Counted from the first letter of the stretch, positions 26,618-36,415 are shown. The stretch is 64,000 nt of DNA from Dyella sp. OK004 (GCF_900114495.1 NZ_FOZI01000002.1:496001-560000); one strand, 5' to 3'. Program-made: numbers and translations. The notes: generated from the sequence alone by a model not told the origin.

Positions 26618-26677
26618 GGGGAATCCTGTTGAAGCTAGTAGCGAATGGCGGAGTGAGTAACGAGCAAGCCGCTGGGC

Positions 26678-27631
26678 TCAGAGCGGAATCGCGGTGTACT
26701 CGTCCACGCCGATCGCGCGATTGATGTTCTGGATGGCCTGGGTCGCCGCGCCCTTGAGCAGGTTGTCGAGCGTGGCGACCACCACCACTCGCTTGCCGTC
26801 CACCGACACCGCAAAGCCGCCGACTTCGGCGTGGTGCTTGTGAGCGATGTGGCTGACCCACGGCGCATCGTCCAGCACCTTGACCAGCTTTTCGCCGTCG
26901 TAGGCGTGGTGGAAACGCGCCAGGATGTCTTCGCGCTTGATGGGGCGAACCAGATACAGGTTGGTGGTCACCGTAAGGCCACGGAAATGCGGTGCCACGT
27001 GCGGCATGAACTCCACCGGCAGACCGAGATGGCGGCTCGCTTCCTTCTCATGCATGTGCCCGGTAAGCGAATACGGCATCAGATTATCGCGCAGCTTCTC
27101 GGGATCGTTCTTGTCCGACGGCGTGGTACCGGCGCCGGAGTAGCCCGATACGCCGAAACTCACCGGCGGCGCAGCGAGAAGATCCTTCAAGGGAGCGATG
27201 GAAAGCTGCACGGCGGTGGCATAGCAACCGGGATTGCTGATGCGCTTCTCGCCGCGCCACTTGTCGCGGGTCAACTCCGGCAGGCCGTAATACCAACGCT
27301 CATCGAAGCGATAGTCGGCTGACAGGTCGAGGATCAGCGTGTCCGGCTTTGCCGCATCCAGCGCCTCGACATAAGCCGCCGCCTTGCCGTTCGGCAAGGC
27401 GAGGATCACCACATCGGCACCTTGCGCGGCGACGTCCGCCGGGTCGAGGTTCGCGTAGCGCAGCTCGCTGGCGTAGCCGTCGATATGATCGGCTACGCGC
27501 TGCCCGTCCAGCTCGCGCGAGGACACGAAGATCAGTTCCAGCGCCGGATGCGCCGCGATCAGGCGAATCAGCTCAGCACCGGTATGGCCGCGTGCGCCGA
27601 CGATGCCGATGGTTTTCTTGGATGTGTTCAT
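26678..27631 (-). CDS. argC: N-acetyl-gamma-glutamyl-phosphate reductase
   Basis: A 317-residue protein. The N-terminal NADP Rossmann motif is [17 protein letters not shown] and the catalytic Cys is in [13 protein letters not shown]. The late His motif [12 protein letters not shown] is present. It performs the third step from glutamate to acetylornithine. It starts 4 bp after the argB stop codon, in the same operon. Confidence 0.96.
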   Translation of the reverse strand: MNTSKKTIGIVGARGHTGAELIRLIAAHPALELIFVSSRELDGQRVADHIDGYASELRYANLDPADVAAQGADVVILALPNGKAAAYVEALDAAKPDTLILDLSADYRFDERWYYGLPELTRDKWRGEKRISNPGCYATAVQLSIAPLKDLLAAPPVSFGVSGYSGAGTTPSDKNDPEKLRDNLMPYSLTGHMHEKEASRHLGLPVEFMPHVAPHFRGLTVTTNLYLVRPIKREDILARFHHAYDGEKLVKVLDDAPWVSHIAHKHHAEVGGFAVSVDGKRVVVVATLDNLLKGAATQAIQNINRAIGVDEYTAIPL

Positions 27632-27635
27632 AGGG

Positions 27636-28952
27636 TCAGTCCACCAGGGTCGCCGGACGGGTGGAGCAGTGCGCCACGCAGCGTTCGATCTCTGCGAAAT
27701 CCTTCAGGCCGTACCAGAACACCTTCCAGCGCTCCTGCTTGAAGCAGCCATCGGATTCGGCGTAGTAGAAGATGTTGACCTGGTTGCCATGGCGCGAGCG
27801 CCAGAACAGCTGCGGATTCTCTTCGCGCATCACCTGCCACACTGCACGGCCAAGGCCTTCGCCCTGCGCGTCATCCAGCACCGCGAACTTGTCGAGGTAG
27901 GCCAGGCCTTCGTCCTTGGTCAGAATCATCGCGGCGCGATAGTTCTCGCTGACATAGATGCGATAGGGCTTAGTGCGCTCGAAATAGTCAGGCACCACCG
28001 CACGGCCAAAGCTGGATTCGATCAGTTCGCGCATGCGGGCCTGGTCGATACCGTCCCACGATTCGAAGCGCAGCACCTTTTCGCCACGACGCACCAGAGT
28101 GCCGGAGCCCTTGTGGGTGAACAGTTCCTTGGCCAGCTCGGCCGGCCGCGTGATCGATACCGACGAGGTCAGCGGCAGGCTCGACAGCAGGTCGGCGATC
28201 TGTTCGATCTTCACGCGCATGCCGCCGTTGATCCACGGCTGCGCCATCAGGTGGTCGTACTCGGTGCTGAGGTTGATCGAATCGATCACCTTGCCCTGAT
28301 CATCCAGCAGACCGCCGGTACCGGTGAGGAACACGATCTTGTACGGCTGCAGCACGCGCACCAGTTCGTTGGCGGCGAAGTCGGCGTTGATGTTGAGGAT
28401 CTGCCCTTCCTCAGTCTCGCCCAGGCTGGCGATGACCGGGATGGAACCGGCACGCAAGCTGGCCTCGATCGGCGCAAGATTGATGCTGCTGACCTTGCCG
28501 ACCAGGCCGTAGACGTCACGATCCAGATAATTGGAAGTGAATACGCCCGACGGCACCGAGGTGGCACGGGTATCCATCGATTGCAGCGCTTCCACCAGGC
28601 GCAGGTTCTGCTCCTGGAACACCTTGCGCACGATGGCGAGCGCCCGCGGCGAGGTTACGCGCAAGCCGTTGACGGTCTGTTTCTCGATGCCAGCTGCCGA
28701 CAACTCTTCGTCCAGCTGCGGACCGGCACCGTGCAGCACGATCGGCGTCAGGCCAACCTGCTGCAGGAAAGTCAGCGACGACGTCAGCGCCGGCAGATCG
28801 TCGCGCAGCACCGCTCCACCGACCTTGACCACGGCAAAGCGCTTCGCGTCCAGCTGCGAAAAACGCTTGAGGTATTGCTGAATTTCCTTCGCGCTGCCCA
28901 TGCTCGACAGCAGTCGAACAATGGTCTTGCGGGTGTGCTTATGCGCTTCCAC
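27636..28952 (-). CDS. argB: Bifunctional acetylglutamate kinase/N-acetylglutamate synthase
   Basis: A 438-residue fusion of the Xanthomonadales type. Residues about 30-280 are an amino-acid kinase domain ([36 protein letters not shown]). From about 290 a GNAT domain provides N-acetylglutamate synthase ([44 protein letters not shown]). I chose the GTG at 28952, which gives the usual [14 protein letters not shown]-terminus and overlaps argE by 14 bp; the first ATG inside the frame would cut this conserved region. Both the first and second steps of arginine synthesis are thus in one protein. Confidence 0.93.
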   Translation of the reverse strand: MEAHKHTRKTIVRLLSSMGSAKEIQQYLKRFSQLDAKRFAVVKVGGAVLRDDLPALTSSLTFLQQVGLTPIVLHGAGPQLDEELSAAGIEKQTVNGLRVTSPRALAIVRKVFQEQNLRLVEALQSMDTRATSVPSGVFTSNYLDRDVYGLVGKVSSINLAPIEASLRAGSIPVIASLGETEEGQILNINADFAANELVRVLQPYKIVFLTGTGGLLDDQGKVIDSINLSTEYDHLMAQPWINGGMRVKIEQIADLLSSLPLTSSVSITRPAELAKELFTHKGSGTLVRRGEKVLRFESWDGIDQARMRELIESSFGRAVVPDYFERTKPYRIYVSENYRAAMILTKDEGLAYLDKFAVLDDAQGEGLGRAVWQVMREENPQLFWRSRHGNQVNIFYYAESDGCFKQERWKVFWYGLKDFAEIERCVAHCSTRPATLVD

Positions 28953-30039
28953 GGTCAATGATCCGGTAAATGGTTTGTGCGTAATGGTCGAGCTGGTCCA
29001 GCGCCACCCACTCATCGGCGCTGTGTGCTTGAGCGATGTCGCCGGGGCCGTAGACGAAGGAGATGTAGCCGGCGGCGGAGAACAGCGCGGCTTCCGTCCA
29101 GAAATTCACGGCATTGCCGACCGGGATGTTCAGTTCGTCGGCCAGATCGCGCGCAGCCAGTCGGCGCGTTTCCGCCGTAGCGGTGTCGCCCGCTGGCAGC
29201 GAATCGCCGCGGAAGGTTTCGCCGTATTCCACCGGGTGGGGTTCGACCAGGGTGCGGAAGGTTTCCAGCATCTGGTCGGCGTCCATCGACGGCAGCGGAC
29301 GGAAACCGAAGCGTACGTCAGCGGTCGGTGCGATCACGTTGGCCTTGATGCCGCCCTCGATCTTGCCGATGTTGAAACGCAGGCCGGTCAGGCCCCCAAA
29401 ACGCTCGTGCGACTGTGCCTTCACGAAATCCAGTGCCGCCGTACCCCAGCGCACCGCCTGATGCAGCGCGCTGTCCGACGCCTTCTGCTCGCCGGAGGCA
29501 TGGCCGGCTTTGCCGGTGAAGCGCATCTGCACCGAATGGATGCCGCGATGCGCCAGCACCGCCTCACCCTTGGTCGGCTCGGCCACGATCACGGCCTCAT
29601 AGACCGGCTTGTCTTTGAGGAAGCCGTCGATGCAGCGCGCATCGTTGGCCTCTTCGTCGGTCGACAGCAGCAGCGCCATGTCGCCCTTGGTGGCATTGGC
29701 CACCGCGACCAGCGCGGCCGCCGCACCCTTGATGTCACACGCACCCAGGCCGATGGCGCGATCGCCTTCGACACGCAGGGTGTGCGGGTCGGCGGTCCAG
29801 TGCGGCGAATCCGGCACGGTGTCCATATGCACGTTGAACAGATACTTCGGCTTGCCGCGCACTGCGTAGAGATTCACTGCGCCGGCACCGAAGTCGGTCA
29901 CCGTCACCTCGAATCCCTGCAAGTGTTCGCGCAGGTAATCGAAGATGCCGCCCGTACTGATTTCGCGCGGCGGGTTGCGCGTGTCGAAGCCAACCAGGGC
30001 CCGAAGATGCTTAAGAGTTTCGTCGAGTAGTGCGCTCAT
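28939..30039 (-). CDS. argE: Acetylornithine/N-acetylcitrulline deacetylase
   Basis: A 366-residue M20-family metallo-deacetylase. Metal ligands appear as [17 protein letters not shown] and [11 protein letters not shown], and a dimerisation domain is in the middle. Because the operon carries argF', which makes N-acetylcitrulline, this enzyme is expected to deacetylate N-acetylcitrulline to citrulline, as shown for Xanthomonas ArgE. Substrate choice is inferred from context. Confidence 0.93.
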   Translation of the reverse strand: MSALLDETLKHLRALVGFDTRNPPREISTGGIFDYLREHLQGFEVTVTDFGAGAVNLYAVRGKPKYLFNVHMDTVPDSPHWTADPHTLRVEGDRAIGLGACDIKGAAAALVAVANATKGDMALLLSTDEEANDARCIDGFLKDKPVYEAVIVAEPTKGEAVLAHRGIHSVQMRFTGKAGHASGEQKASDSALHQAVRWGTAALDFVKAQSHERFGGLTGLRFNIGKIEGGIKANVIAPTADVRFGFRPLPSMDADQMLETFRTLVEPHPVEYGETFRGDSLPAGDTATAETRRLAARDLADELNIPVGNAVNFWTEAALFSAAGYISFVYGPGDIAQAHSADEWVALDQLDHYAQTIYRIIDRGSA

Positions 30040-30073
30040 GAGGTCCGTCTGTGGGATGGCGTAGTCGAAGTTG

Positions 30074-30514
30074 TCATCGTCGGATCGCGGACGCGTAGAC
30101 GTCCGGCTTGTAGATTTCCATCAGCGTCTCCGGTCGCTGCGGCGAGGTGAAACCGTGGCGAGCATACAGTTCGTGTGCGTCGCCAGTGGCGAGGGTGAAG
30201 CGGCGCAGCCCTTGCAACTCAGGGTGATCCAGCACCGCTTGCACCATCTGCTTGCCATAGCTATGGCCGCGGTATTCGGGAAGCACGAATACGTCGACCA
30301 GGTTGGCAAAGGTGGCGAAGTCGGAAATGACCCGTGCGAACGCCACCTGAGCCTTGTCGACAAAGCCACCGAAGCACAGTGAGTGTTCGATCGATTTGCG
30401 CACCCGCTCCTGCGAAATCCCCTTGGCCCAGTAGGTGTGGGTGGAAAGGAAATGGTGGATCAGGGCGAGATCGAGTTCGCTCCGCTCCGTGCTGATGCGC
30501 AAGTCGCCGCTCAT
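30074..30514 (-). CDS. GNAT-family N-acetyltransferase in the arginine cluster
   Basis: A 146-residue GNAT protein with the acetyl-CoA region DVFVLPEYRGHSYGKQMVQAVLDH and the closing LATGDAHELYARHGF strand. A similar gene is commonly found between argG and argE in Xanthomonadales, so it is part of the conserved cluster, not a recent arrival. It is unlikely to be the acetylglutamate synthase, since that activity is fused to ArgB. The substrate is unknown. Confidence 0.88.
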   Translation of the reverse strand: MSGDLRISTERSELDLALIHHFLSTHTYWAKGISQERVRKSIEHSLCFGGFVDKAQVAFARVISDFATFANLVDVFVLPEYRGHSYGKQMVQAVLDHPELQGLRRFTLATGDAHELYARHGFTSPQRPETLMEIYKPDVYASAIRR

Positions 30515-30528
30515 CGCCGCGCCGCCTC

Positions 30529-31731
30529 TCAGGCTTTGCCGCTGCGGTTGATTTCAGCCCACAGCGTGCTGCTCATGCCGAACAGCTTGATGAAGCCCTC
30601 GGCCTCTTCCACGCCCCAGTCGGCGGACTGCGCGTAGGTGGCTCCCTTGGCATTGAGGATGTGCGGCGAGCGGATTTCCACGGCGGTGACCTGCGCACCC
30701 GACGTTTCCAGCACCACTTCGCCGTTGACGCAGCTCTGGCTGGAAGCGAGGTAGGCTTCGAGGTCGGTCTTGATCGGGTCGTGGAAGAAGCCCTCGTAGA
30801 CCACCTCCACCCACTTGCGCGCCACTTCCGGCTTGAAGCGGTTCTGCTGCTTGCTCAGCACGGCTTCTTCCAGCGCGCGGTGTGCGGCGAGCAGCGAGAT
30901 CAGGCCCGGGGCTTCATACACGATGCGGCCCTTCAGGCCGATGGTGGTGTCGCCGGTATACATGCCGCGACCCACGCCATAGGGCGCGAACAGCTCGTTG
31001 AGCTTGGCCAGCAGCTTGGCGCCGGGCAGCTTCTGGCCGTTGAGCGACACGGCCTCGCCCTTCTCGAAACCCAGGGTCACGGTGAGCTTTTCGGACGGCC
31101 ATTCGGCACGTGGCTTGCACCAGCCGCGCGCGCCTTCGCCCGGGGTTTTCCAATGATCGATCTCGCCGCCGGAGAGCGTCACACCCAGCAGGTTCTCGTT
31201 GATGGTGTAGCTCTTCTGCTTGGCGCGCACGTCGAAACCGCGCTCTTCCAGATAGGCCTGCTCATAGGCGCGGGTCTGCGTGTGTTCTTTCTGGATCTCG
31301 CGGATCGGTGCCACGATCTCGTAGTCGCCCAACGCCTTGACCGCCAGATCGAAACGCACCTGGTCGTTGCCCATGCCGGTGCAGCCATGCGCGATAGCCT
31401 TGGTGCCCAGCTCGGCGGCACGCTTGATCGCGGCATCGACGATCAGGTAACGATCCGAGACCAGCAGCGGGTACTGACCCTGATAGCCCTCGCCGGCCTG
31501 CACGAACGGCTTCACGAAGCCTTCCCAGATCGCCGGGCCGCCGTCCACGGTGACATGGCTCGCCACGCCCAGCTCCTTCGCACGCGCTTCAATGTAAGCG
31601 CGCTCCTCGGCATCCACGCCGCCGGTATCGGCGAACACGGTGTGCACGGCCCAGCCGCGTTCCTTCAGATAGGGCACGCAGAAACTGGTGTCGAGGCCAC
31701 CGGAGAAGGCGAGAACGATATCTTTGCTCAT
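30529..31731 (-). CDS. argG: Argininosuccinate synthase
   Basis: A 400-residue ATP-dependent ligase joining citrulline and aspartate. The P-loop is [13 protein letters not shown] at the N-terminus, with [15 protein letters not shown] and [17 protein letters not shown]-like segments later. It follows the OsmC gene by 30 bp and precedes the GNAT gene by 14 bp on the same strand. Confidence 0.97.
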   Translation of the reverse strand: MSKDIVLAFSGGLDTSFCVPYLKERGWAVHTVFADTGGVDAEERAYIEARAKELGVASHVTVDGGPAIWEGFVKPFVQAGEGYQGQYPLLVSDRYLIVDAAIKRAAELGTKAIAHGCTGMGNDQVRFDLAVKALGDYEIVAPIREIQKEHTQTRAYEQAYLEERGFDVRAKQKSYTINENLLGVTLSGGEIDHWKTPGEGARGWCKPRAEWPSEKLTVTLGFEKGEAVSLNGQKLPGAKLLAKLNELFAPYGVGRGMYTGDTTIGLKGRIVYEAPGLISLLAAHRALEEAVLSKQQNRFKPEVARKWVEVVYEGFFHDPIKTDLEAYLASSQSCVNGEVVLETSGAQVTAVEIRSPHILNAKGATYAQSADWGVEEAEGFIKLFGMSSTLWAEINRSGKA

Positions 31732-31761
31732 GGCTTGCGAAATCCTGGAATGAGTGAAAGG

Positions 31762-32238
31762 TCAGGCGGATGCAGTGACGATGCGCGGTTCGCAGCGCAC
31801 CGGGAAATTCATGGAGTTGGCGATGAAGCAGGCGTGGTGCGCGTCTTCATGCACGGCGGCTGCCTTGGCGGCATCGCTTTCTGCGGTAACAGTCACCAGC
31901 GGACGCAATACGACTTCGGTAAAGCGGCCACCCTTGTCGTCGACCACCAGCAGGCCTTCCGCCTGATCGACGTAGTCGGTCACCACTACACCTGCGACGG
32001 CGGCGAGATGCAGATACCACAGCATATGGCAGCTCGATAACGAGGCCACCAGCATGTCTTCCGGGTTGTGCTTGCTACCGTCACCGCGAAATGCGGCATC
32101 AGACGAGCCGGCGATCACCGGTTTGCCGGCGATGCGAACCTCGTGTTCGCGGCCGTAGCCCTGATAGGTGCGAGTGCCGGTACCGTGGTTGCCGGTCCAC
32201 ACGACTTCGACGGTATAGCGATGCTGGTCATGCGCCAT
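31762..32238 (-). CDS. OsmC-family peroxiredoxin-like protein
   Basis: A 158-residue OsmC-fold protein. The two reactive Cys are visible in SLSSCHMLWYLHLAA and DAHHACFIANSMNFPV. OsmC proteins reduce organic hydroperoxides using bound thiols. The gene overlaps the 3' end of the PaiB-like gene by 11 bp and lies inside the arginine operon between argF' and argG. This placement has no obvious metabolic reason. Confidence 0.9.
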   Translation of the reverse strand: MAHDQHRYTVEVVWTGNHGTGTRTYQGYGREHEVRIAGKPVIAGSSDAAFRGDGSKHNPEDMLVASLSSCHMLWYLHLAAVAGVVVTDYVDQAEGLLVVDDKGGRFTEVVLRPLVTVTAESDAAKAAAVHEDAHHACFIANSMNFPVRCEPRIVTASA

Positions 32239-32860
32239 CGGGGAGTTCCTTGGTCTGGATCATCAGCTTGGCAAGATCGTGGTCATGCCGGTGTGCGCGC
32301 TCACGCAGACCGTCGACGACACCGGCGCGATTGCCCGCCGGATGGTTCTGGCTGAGCTTGAACTTGCCTTCGATGCGGTCGATGGTGATTTCGAGCCCGA
32401 CGATGGCTTTCAACAGTTTGCCGGTGTGGTCCGCCGGTGCGTCGGTCACGCGCCAGGGTTGTGCTTGCCCCGCTTCGTGATGGTCGGTCAGCCGGTGCAG
32501 CAGCGCGAGCAACCAGTCGCTGTCTTCGACGACGCGGAGACGGCCGTGGACATGCACGACGGCGTAATTCCACGTGGGTACTTCGCGGCCGGTCTCATGC
32601 TTGCTCGGATACCAGTTGGGGCTGACGTAAGCATCCGGCCCCTGGAAGATCACCAGCACTTCGGCTCCGTCGGCCTGGGCCAGCTCGTTGCCGCGCGCCA
32701 CGTGACCATGCAGCGTCGACTCGCTTATCAGCTCCAGCGGCAGATGATTGGCGGCAAGGCCGGCTGAAGCGGCAGTCACCACCGTGGCGAACGGATAGTC
32801 ACGCATCAACGCCTGCAAGGCATCGCTGCGTGTTTCCTTGAATGACCGGGGCATGTACAT
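32228..32860 (-). CDS. FMN-binding negative transcriptional regulator, PaiB-like
   Basis: A 210-residue protein of the PaiB family (split-barrel flavin-binding fold). Characteristic segments are MYMPRSFKETRSDALQALMRDYPFATVV, PDAYVSPNWYPSKHETGREVPTWNYAVVHVHGRLRVVED and the late VGLEITIDRIEGKFKLSQN. In Bacillus, PaiB works with PaiA. Here it sits between argF' and osmC-like, with a 19-bp gap to argF'. Flavin-based detoxification is as possible as regulation. Confidence 0.9.
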   Translation of the reverse strand: MYMPRSFKETRSDALQALMRDYPFATVVTAASAGLAANHLPLELISESTLHGHVARGNELAQADGAEVLVIFQGPDAYVSPNWYPSKHETGREVPTWNYAVVHVHGRLRVVEDSDWLLALLHRLTDHHEAGQAQPWRVTDAPADHTGKLLKAIVGLEITIDRIEGKFKLSQNHPAGNRAGVVDGLRERAHRHDHDLAKLMIQTKELPDGA

Positions 32861-32879
32861 GCGACGGGTTCCGTCCCGC

Positions 32880-33887
32880 TCAGCGCTGGTTGATGAGCGA
32901 GGCCATCACTGCCTTCTGTACGTGCAAGCGGTTTTCGGCTTCATCAATGGCGATGCAGGCGGGCGAATCCATCACCGCATCGGTGGCCTTGATGTTCCGG
33001 CGCAGCGGCAGGCAATGACTGAAGAGACCGTTGTTGGTCAGCGCCATCTTCTGTTCGTCGACGATGAAGTGCTTGTGCGCATCGCGGATCGGCTTCTCCT
33101 GCTCCCAGCGGCCGAAGAACGGCAGCGCGCCCCAACTCTTGGCGTAGACCACGTCGGCGCCGCTATAGGCTTCCTCGATGTTGTGGCTGATTTTGAGCGA
33201 GCCGCCGTTCTCTTTGGCGTTCTGGTAGCCGTAGGCCATGTAGCGCTCGTCCAGTACGTAGTCGGGCGTGGGACATAGCAACGTCACGTCCATGCCGAGC
33301 TTGGTGGCGATCAGCAGGGCCGAATTGGCGACCGCAGTGTTGAGCGGCTTGGGGTGATAGGTCCAGGTCAGCACGTATTTCTTGTTTTGCAGATCGCCCA
33401 GGTGTTCCTTCATCGCCAGCGCGTGGGCCAGCTCCTGGCAGGGGTGAGTGATGGTTTCCATGTTGATCACCGGCACCGTCGCGTACTGGGCGAAGGCCTT
33501 GATCACCTTGTCCTCGCGGTCCACCGACCAGTCCTGAAATTTGGGGAAGGCGCGCACAGCGATCAGGTCGACGTAGCGGCTCAGCACGCGCGCCACTTCG
33601 GCGATGTGCTCTTCGGTATCGCCGTCCATCACGCTGCCCACTTCGAACTCGATCGGCCATGCGTCCTTGCCGGGTGCCAGCACGATGGCGTGGCCGCCGA
33701 GATGGAAGGCGCCGAGTTCAAAGCTAGTGCGCGTGCGCATGGAGGGATTGAAGAACAGCAGCGCCACCGATTTGCCGGCCAGCTGCTGGCCGCGCGGCGA
33801 GCGCTTGAACTCAGCTGCCTGTGCCAGCAGACCATCGATCTCGGCGCGGCTGTAATCCTGGGTGGTGAGGAAATGGCGAAGCGTCAT
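32880..33887 (-). CDS. argF': N-acetylornithine carbamoyltransferase
   Basis: A 335-residue transcarbamylase. The carbamoyl-phosphate motif is NPSMRTRTSFELGAFHLGGHA, and the segments WPIEFEVGSVMDGDTEEHIAEVARVLSRYVD and HPCQELAHALAMKEH agree with Xanthomonas acetylornithine carbamoyltransferase more than with ordinary ornithine enzymes. It makes N-acetylcitrulline. The start at 33887 (MTLRHFLTTQDYS) is at the family position. It is the first enzyme gene after the leader/attenuator region. Confidence 0.93.
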   Translation of the reverse strand: MTLRHFLTTQDYSRAEIDGLLAQAAEFKRSPRGQQLAGKSVALLFFNPSMRTRTSFELGAFHLGGHAIVLAPGKDAWPIEFEVGSVMDGDTEEHIAEVARVLSRYVDLIAVRAFPKFQDWSVDREDKVIKAFAQYATVPVINMETITHPCQELAHALAMKEHLGDLQNKKYVLTWTYHPKPLNTAVANSALLIATKLGMDVTLLCPTPDYVLDERYMAYGYQNAKENGGSLKISHNIEEAYSGADVVYAKSWGALPFFGRWEQEKPIRDAHKHFIVDEQKMALTNNGLFSHCLPLRRNIKATDAVMDSPACIAIDEAENRLHVQKAVMASLINQR

Positions 33888-34028
33888 GACGTGGTGCCTT
33901 TGTAGTCCAATTCGAAATGTTGAGCCCTGCGAGCACACCGCCACTCATGTGGTGGGCATCTGCGGGATAGCTACCCGGCCAGGCCGGTCCAACCGAACAT
34001 CTGAAATCAAAACCCGGAAATCAAAAAC

Positions 34029-34054
34029 AAAAAAACCCGGCGCGATGGCCGGGT
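34029..34054 (-). terminator. Intrinsic terminator in the argF' leader (attenuator stem)
   Basis: Stem ACCCGGC / GCCGGGT (34035-34041 and 34048-34054, read on the minus strand) followed there by seven T. It lies 37 bp after the leader-peptide stop and about 140 bp before argF'. A terminator inside the 5' leader of an operon points to attenuation. Its 5' arm is also complementary to the segment at 34093-34100. Confidence 0.85.
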
Positions 34055-34125
34055 CTTTGTCGTCGATACACATGAAATGCGTGCGACAGCCTACCCGGCC
34101 GAATGTCGGACCAGCGGTCGGCGCG
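34035..34125 (-). promoter_or_regulatory. Putative arginine attenuator: antiterminator/terminator switch
   Basis: On the minus strand the leader stop-codon region reads GGCCGGGTAG (34091-34100). Its GGCCGGGT is perfectly complementary to ACCCGGCC (34047-34054), the 5' arm of the terminator. A weaker upstream pairing, GCCGA with TCGGC, could hold that segment when a ribosome has passed the Arg codons. This gives the 1:2, 2:3 and 3:4 arrangement of amino-acid operon attenuators: stalling at Arg codons frees segment 2 to block the terminator. A second GGCCGGGTAG lies beyond the terminator (33971-33980). Confidence 0.65.
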
Positions 34126-34195
34126 CACGCGACGTCATGCCAGCGGCCATGCGGGCGCTGGTGAGTACGGTAGCGGTATAGACGGCTGCGGACAT
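34091..34195 (-). CDS. Candidate arginine leader peptide (34 residues)
   Basis: The frame runs from the ATG complementary to 34193-34195 to a TAG at 34091-34093. The second half contains five Arg codons, four of them within eight codons (the S-R-A-R-R-P-L-V-R-H stretch, CGT, CGC, CGA and CGA). The stop codon overlaps the antiterminator segment. A weak GGAA precedes the ATG. Further in-frame ATGs upstream (34226, 34223, 34252) are possible if transcription begins earlier. Too short and too unusual for a protein, it fits a leader peptide for the operon that follows. Confidence 0.6.
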   Translation of the reverse strand: MSAAVYTATVLTSARMAAGMTSRARRPLVRHSAG

Positions 34196-34220
34196 GAGGT
34201 TTCCGGACAGGTGAGCGCGC

Positions 34221-34249
34221 ATCATGACGGGATTTCCGCTGCCATGCAA
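34221..34249 (-). promoter_or_regulatory. Candidate promoter of the argF' leader and operon
   Basis: On the minus strand TTGCAT (34249-34244) and CATGAT (34226-34221) are separated by 17 bases, a moderate sigma-70 match. The start would fall near 34212, leaving about 18 bases before the leader ATG. It lies just after the terminator of the upstream gene. Confidence 0.4.
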
Positions 34250-34263
34250 CATGCGCTCCGCGC

Positions 34264-34291
34264 AAAAAGAACCGCCGCCCGAAGGCGGCGG
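34264..34291 (-). terminator. Intrinsic terminator of the glycine-zipper gene
   Basis: Eight-base arms CCGCCGCC (34272-34279) and GGCGGCGG (34284-34291) with a CGAA (minus strand TTCG) tetraloop, followed on the minus strand by TTCTTTTT. It separates the gene at 34321-34851 from the argF' leader. Confidence 0.88.
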
Positions 34292-34320
34292 CGGGTTGGA
34301 CTCCCCACGACAGGTCCGGC

Positions 34321-34851
34321 TCAGTCGGCCGGGGCCACGCTGACCCGTACACGCAGGCGCTCGCCCGGGTCGTAGTTCAGCCGCGACACGTAAACCTCGC
34401 CGCGATAACGGTATTCCACGTCATAGCCCATGATGCGTCGCTGTTCGCTGACGGCAGCCACCTGACGGCAGCGCGTTTCGGTGGATTCGTATTCACCACC
34501 ACCGCTGCGCGACACGCTATTGCCTACGGCACCGCCGGCCACCGCGCCGGCCACCGTAGCCGCCTTGCGCCCGTCGCCCTTGCCGACCGTGCTGCCCAGC
34601 ACGCCACCGACTACGGCGCCCAGGATGGTGCCAGCCGCGCTGCCGGTGCCCGGGTCGCGGCGCACCACTTGCTGGTCGTAGCACTCCTGGCGTGGCACTT
34701 CGGTGCGCGAGACGCCGTAGACCGGGTCCACGCGCAGCACATCGGCCCAGCCGTAGTGGGTATTGTCGTCATTAGGGTAACGCGCATCCTGCGCACCGAC
34801 GCTGGCGGCTGCGAGACTCAGCACCAGCGCGGGGAAAAACAACTTGGTCAT
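34321..34851 (-). CDS. Glycine-zipper 2TM domain outer membrane-type protein
   Basis: A 176-residue protein with a signal peptide ending near ASVGAQ. The middle contains a glycine zipper (GTILGAVVGGVLGSTVGKGDGRKAATVAGAVAGGAVGN), the 2TM pattern of SlyB/17-kDa antigen-like proteins. The C-terminal part (GYDVEYRYRGEVYVSRLNYDPGERLRVRVSV) is family-typical. It has no lipobox Cys. It is probably associated with the cell envelope; the exact function is unknown. Confidence 0.85.
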   Translation of the reverse strand: MTKLFFPALVLSLAAASVGAQDARYPNDDNTHYGWADVLRVDPVYGVSRTEVPRQECYDQQVVRRDPGTGSAAGTILGAVVGGVLGSTVGKGDGRKAATVAGAVAGGAVGNSVSRSGGGEYESTETRCRQVAAVSEQRRIMGYDVEYRYRGEVYVSRLNYDPGERLRVRVSVAPAD

Positions 34852-35032
34852 CGCGACCTCTCCAGCGGGGGGCTTCGGGCGCTTCTATGCGCTTATGTGA
34901 ATTCCAACAAAACCTCTCTGAATCCACCCTTAGAATAACCAGGTCCCAGCGGCCCTGCTTACACCTTGTTAAGATGCCCGGCTGGCCTGCGCCCTGCCCA
35001 CGCGGCCTTCCACCGGACCGGAACCCCCGTCG

Positions 35033-36415
35033 ATGCCGATTTCGCTCTACAACAGCCTCACCCGCCGCACCGAACCGTTCGCCCCGCGCGACCCGCAGCG
35101 CGTGACCATGTATGTATGCGGCCCGACGGTCTACAACTACGTGCACATCGGCAATGCGCGCGGCCCGGTGGTGTTCGACGTGCTGGCCAACCTGCTGCGT
35201 CGGCATTACCCGCAACTGGTCTACGCCCGCAACATCACCGACGTGGACGACAAGATCAACAACGCGGCCAAGCAGTTGGACTGCGAGATCGGCGCCATCA
35301 CCGAGCGCTACACCGCCGCCTACCGCGATGACATGGCCGGCCTGGGCATCGCTCCGCCGGACATCGAGCCAAAGGCCACCGCGCACATAAGCCAGATCAT
35401 CGCGATGATCGAGAGCCTGATCGCCAGTGGCAACGCCTATGCCGCCGAGGGCCACGTGCTGTTCGAGGTGTCGACCTTTCCCGAGTACGGCGCCCTGTCA
35501 GGCCGCGACACCGAGGAACTGATCGCCGGTGCCCGCGTGGAAGTGGCTCCGTACAAAAGGAACCCAGGGGACTTCGTGCTGTGGAAGCCTTCCACGCCTG
35601 ATCTACCCGGCTGGGACAGCCCCTGGGGTATCGGCCGCCCGGGCTGGCATATCGAGTGCTCGGCCATGTGCGAGGCGCACCTGGGCGAGACCATCGACAT
35701 CCATGCCGGTGGCGTGGATTTGCAGTTCCCGCACCATGAGAACGAAATCGCCCAGTCCACCTGCGCCCACGGCGGCAGGACCTTCGCACGCTGGTGGCTG
35801 CACAACGGCATGCTGACCTTCGATGGACGCAAGATGTCCAAGTCGCTCGGCAACGTGCTGCATGTCCACGAACTGCTCAGGCAGCATGCGCCGGAAGCCC
35901 TACGCCTGGTGCTGCTGCGCGGGCACTACCGCCAGCCGCTGGACTGGTCCGACGGCGCCATCACCCAGGCGGTAAGCACCCTGGATGGCTGGTACCGCGT
36001 GCTGCGCGACCTGGCCCACGTCGAGCCGCCGGAAGGCCCGCTGCCGATCCCGGCAACCATCGAAGCGGCGCTGTGCGACGACCTCAACACGCCCCAGGCT
36101 CTAGCCGAGCTGTCGCAGCTTGCCGATGCCGCGCGGCAGGCTGGCATCGATACACAACGCGAGGCCAAGGCCGCCCTGGTCGGCGGCGGCGCATTGCTGG
36201 GCTTGCTGCAACAGGACCCCGAGGCCTGGTTCAAGCAGGCCGGCGCCACGGAAGTCGATGCCGCCCATGTCGAGCATTTGCTGGAAGAACGACGCAATGC
36301 CCGTGCCTCCCGCGACTTCAAGCGCGCTGATGCGATTCGCGATGAGCTGAGCGCGCTCGGCGTCGTGATCGAGGATGGCGCGCAAGGTACGCGCTGGAGC
36401 GTGGCGAAAGGCTAA
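35033..36415 (+). CDS. cysS: Cysteinyl-tRNA synthetase
   Basis: A 460-residue class I synthetase. HIGH appears as VHIGNARGP and KMSKS as KMSKSLGN. Zinc ligands appear intact: Cys in [10 protein letters not shown], Cys in WHIECSAM, and His and Glu in [11 protein letters not shown]. The C-terminal anticodon-binding region ([23 protein letters not shown]) is typical. The start ATG at 35033 is at the family position. Confidence 0.97.
   Translation: MPISLYNSLTRRTEPFAPRDPQRVTMYVCGPTVYNYVHIGNARGPVVFDVLANLLRRHYPQLVYARNITDVDDKINNAAKQLDCEIGAITERYTAAYRDDMAGLGIAPPDIEPKATAHISQIIAMIESLIASGNAYAAEGHVLFEVSTFPEYGALSGRDTEELIAGARVEVAPYKRNPGDFVLWKPSTPDLPGWDSPWGIGRPGWHIECSAMCEAHLGETIDIHAGGVDLQFPHHENEIAQSTCAHGGRTFARWWLHNGMLTFDGRKMSKSLGNVLHVHELLRQHAPEALRLVLLRGHYRQPLDWSDGAITQAVSTLDGWYRVLRDLAHVEPPEGPLPIPATIEAALCDDLNTPQALAELSQLADAARQAGIDTQREAKAALVGGGALLGLLQQDPEAWFKQAGATEVDAAHVEHLLEERRNARASRDFKRADAIRDELSALGVVIEDGAQGTRWSVAKG

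Noticed and set aside
33945-34352. A 135-codon minus-strand frame over the argF' leader
   Set aside because: It crosses two terminators and has no family resemblance; the leader-peptide frame explains the region better.
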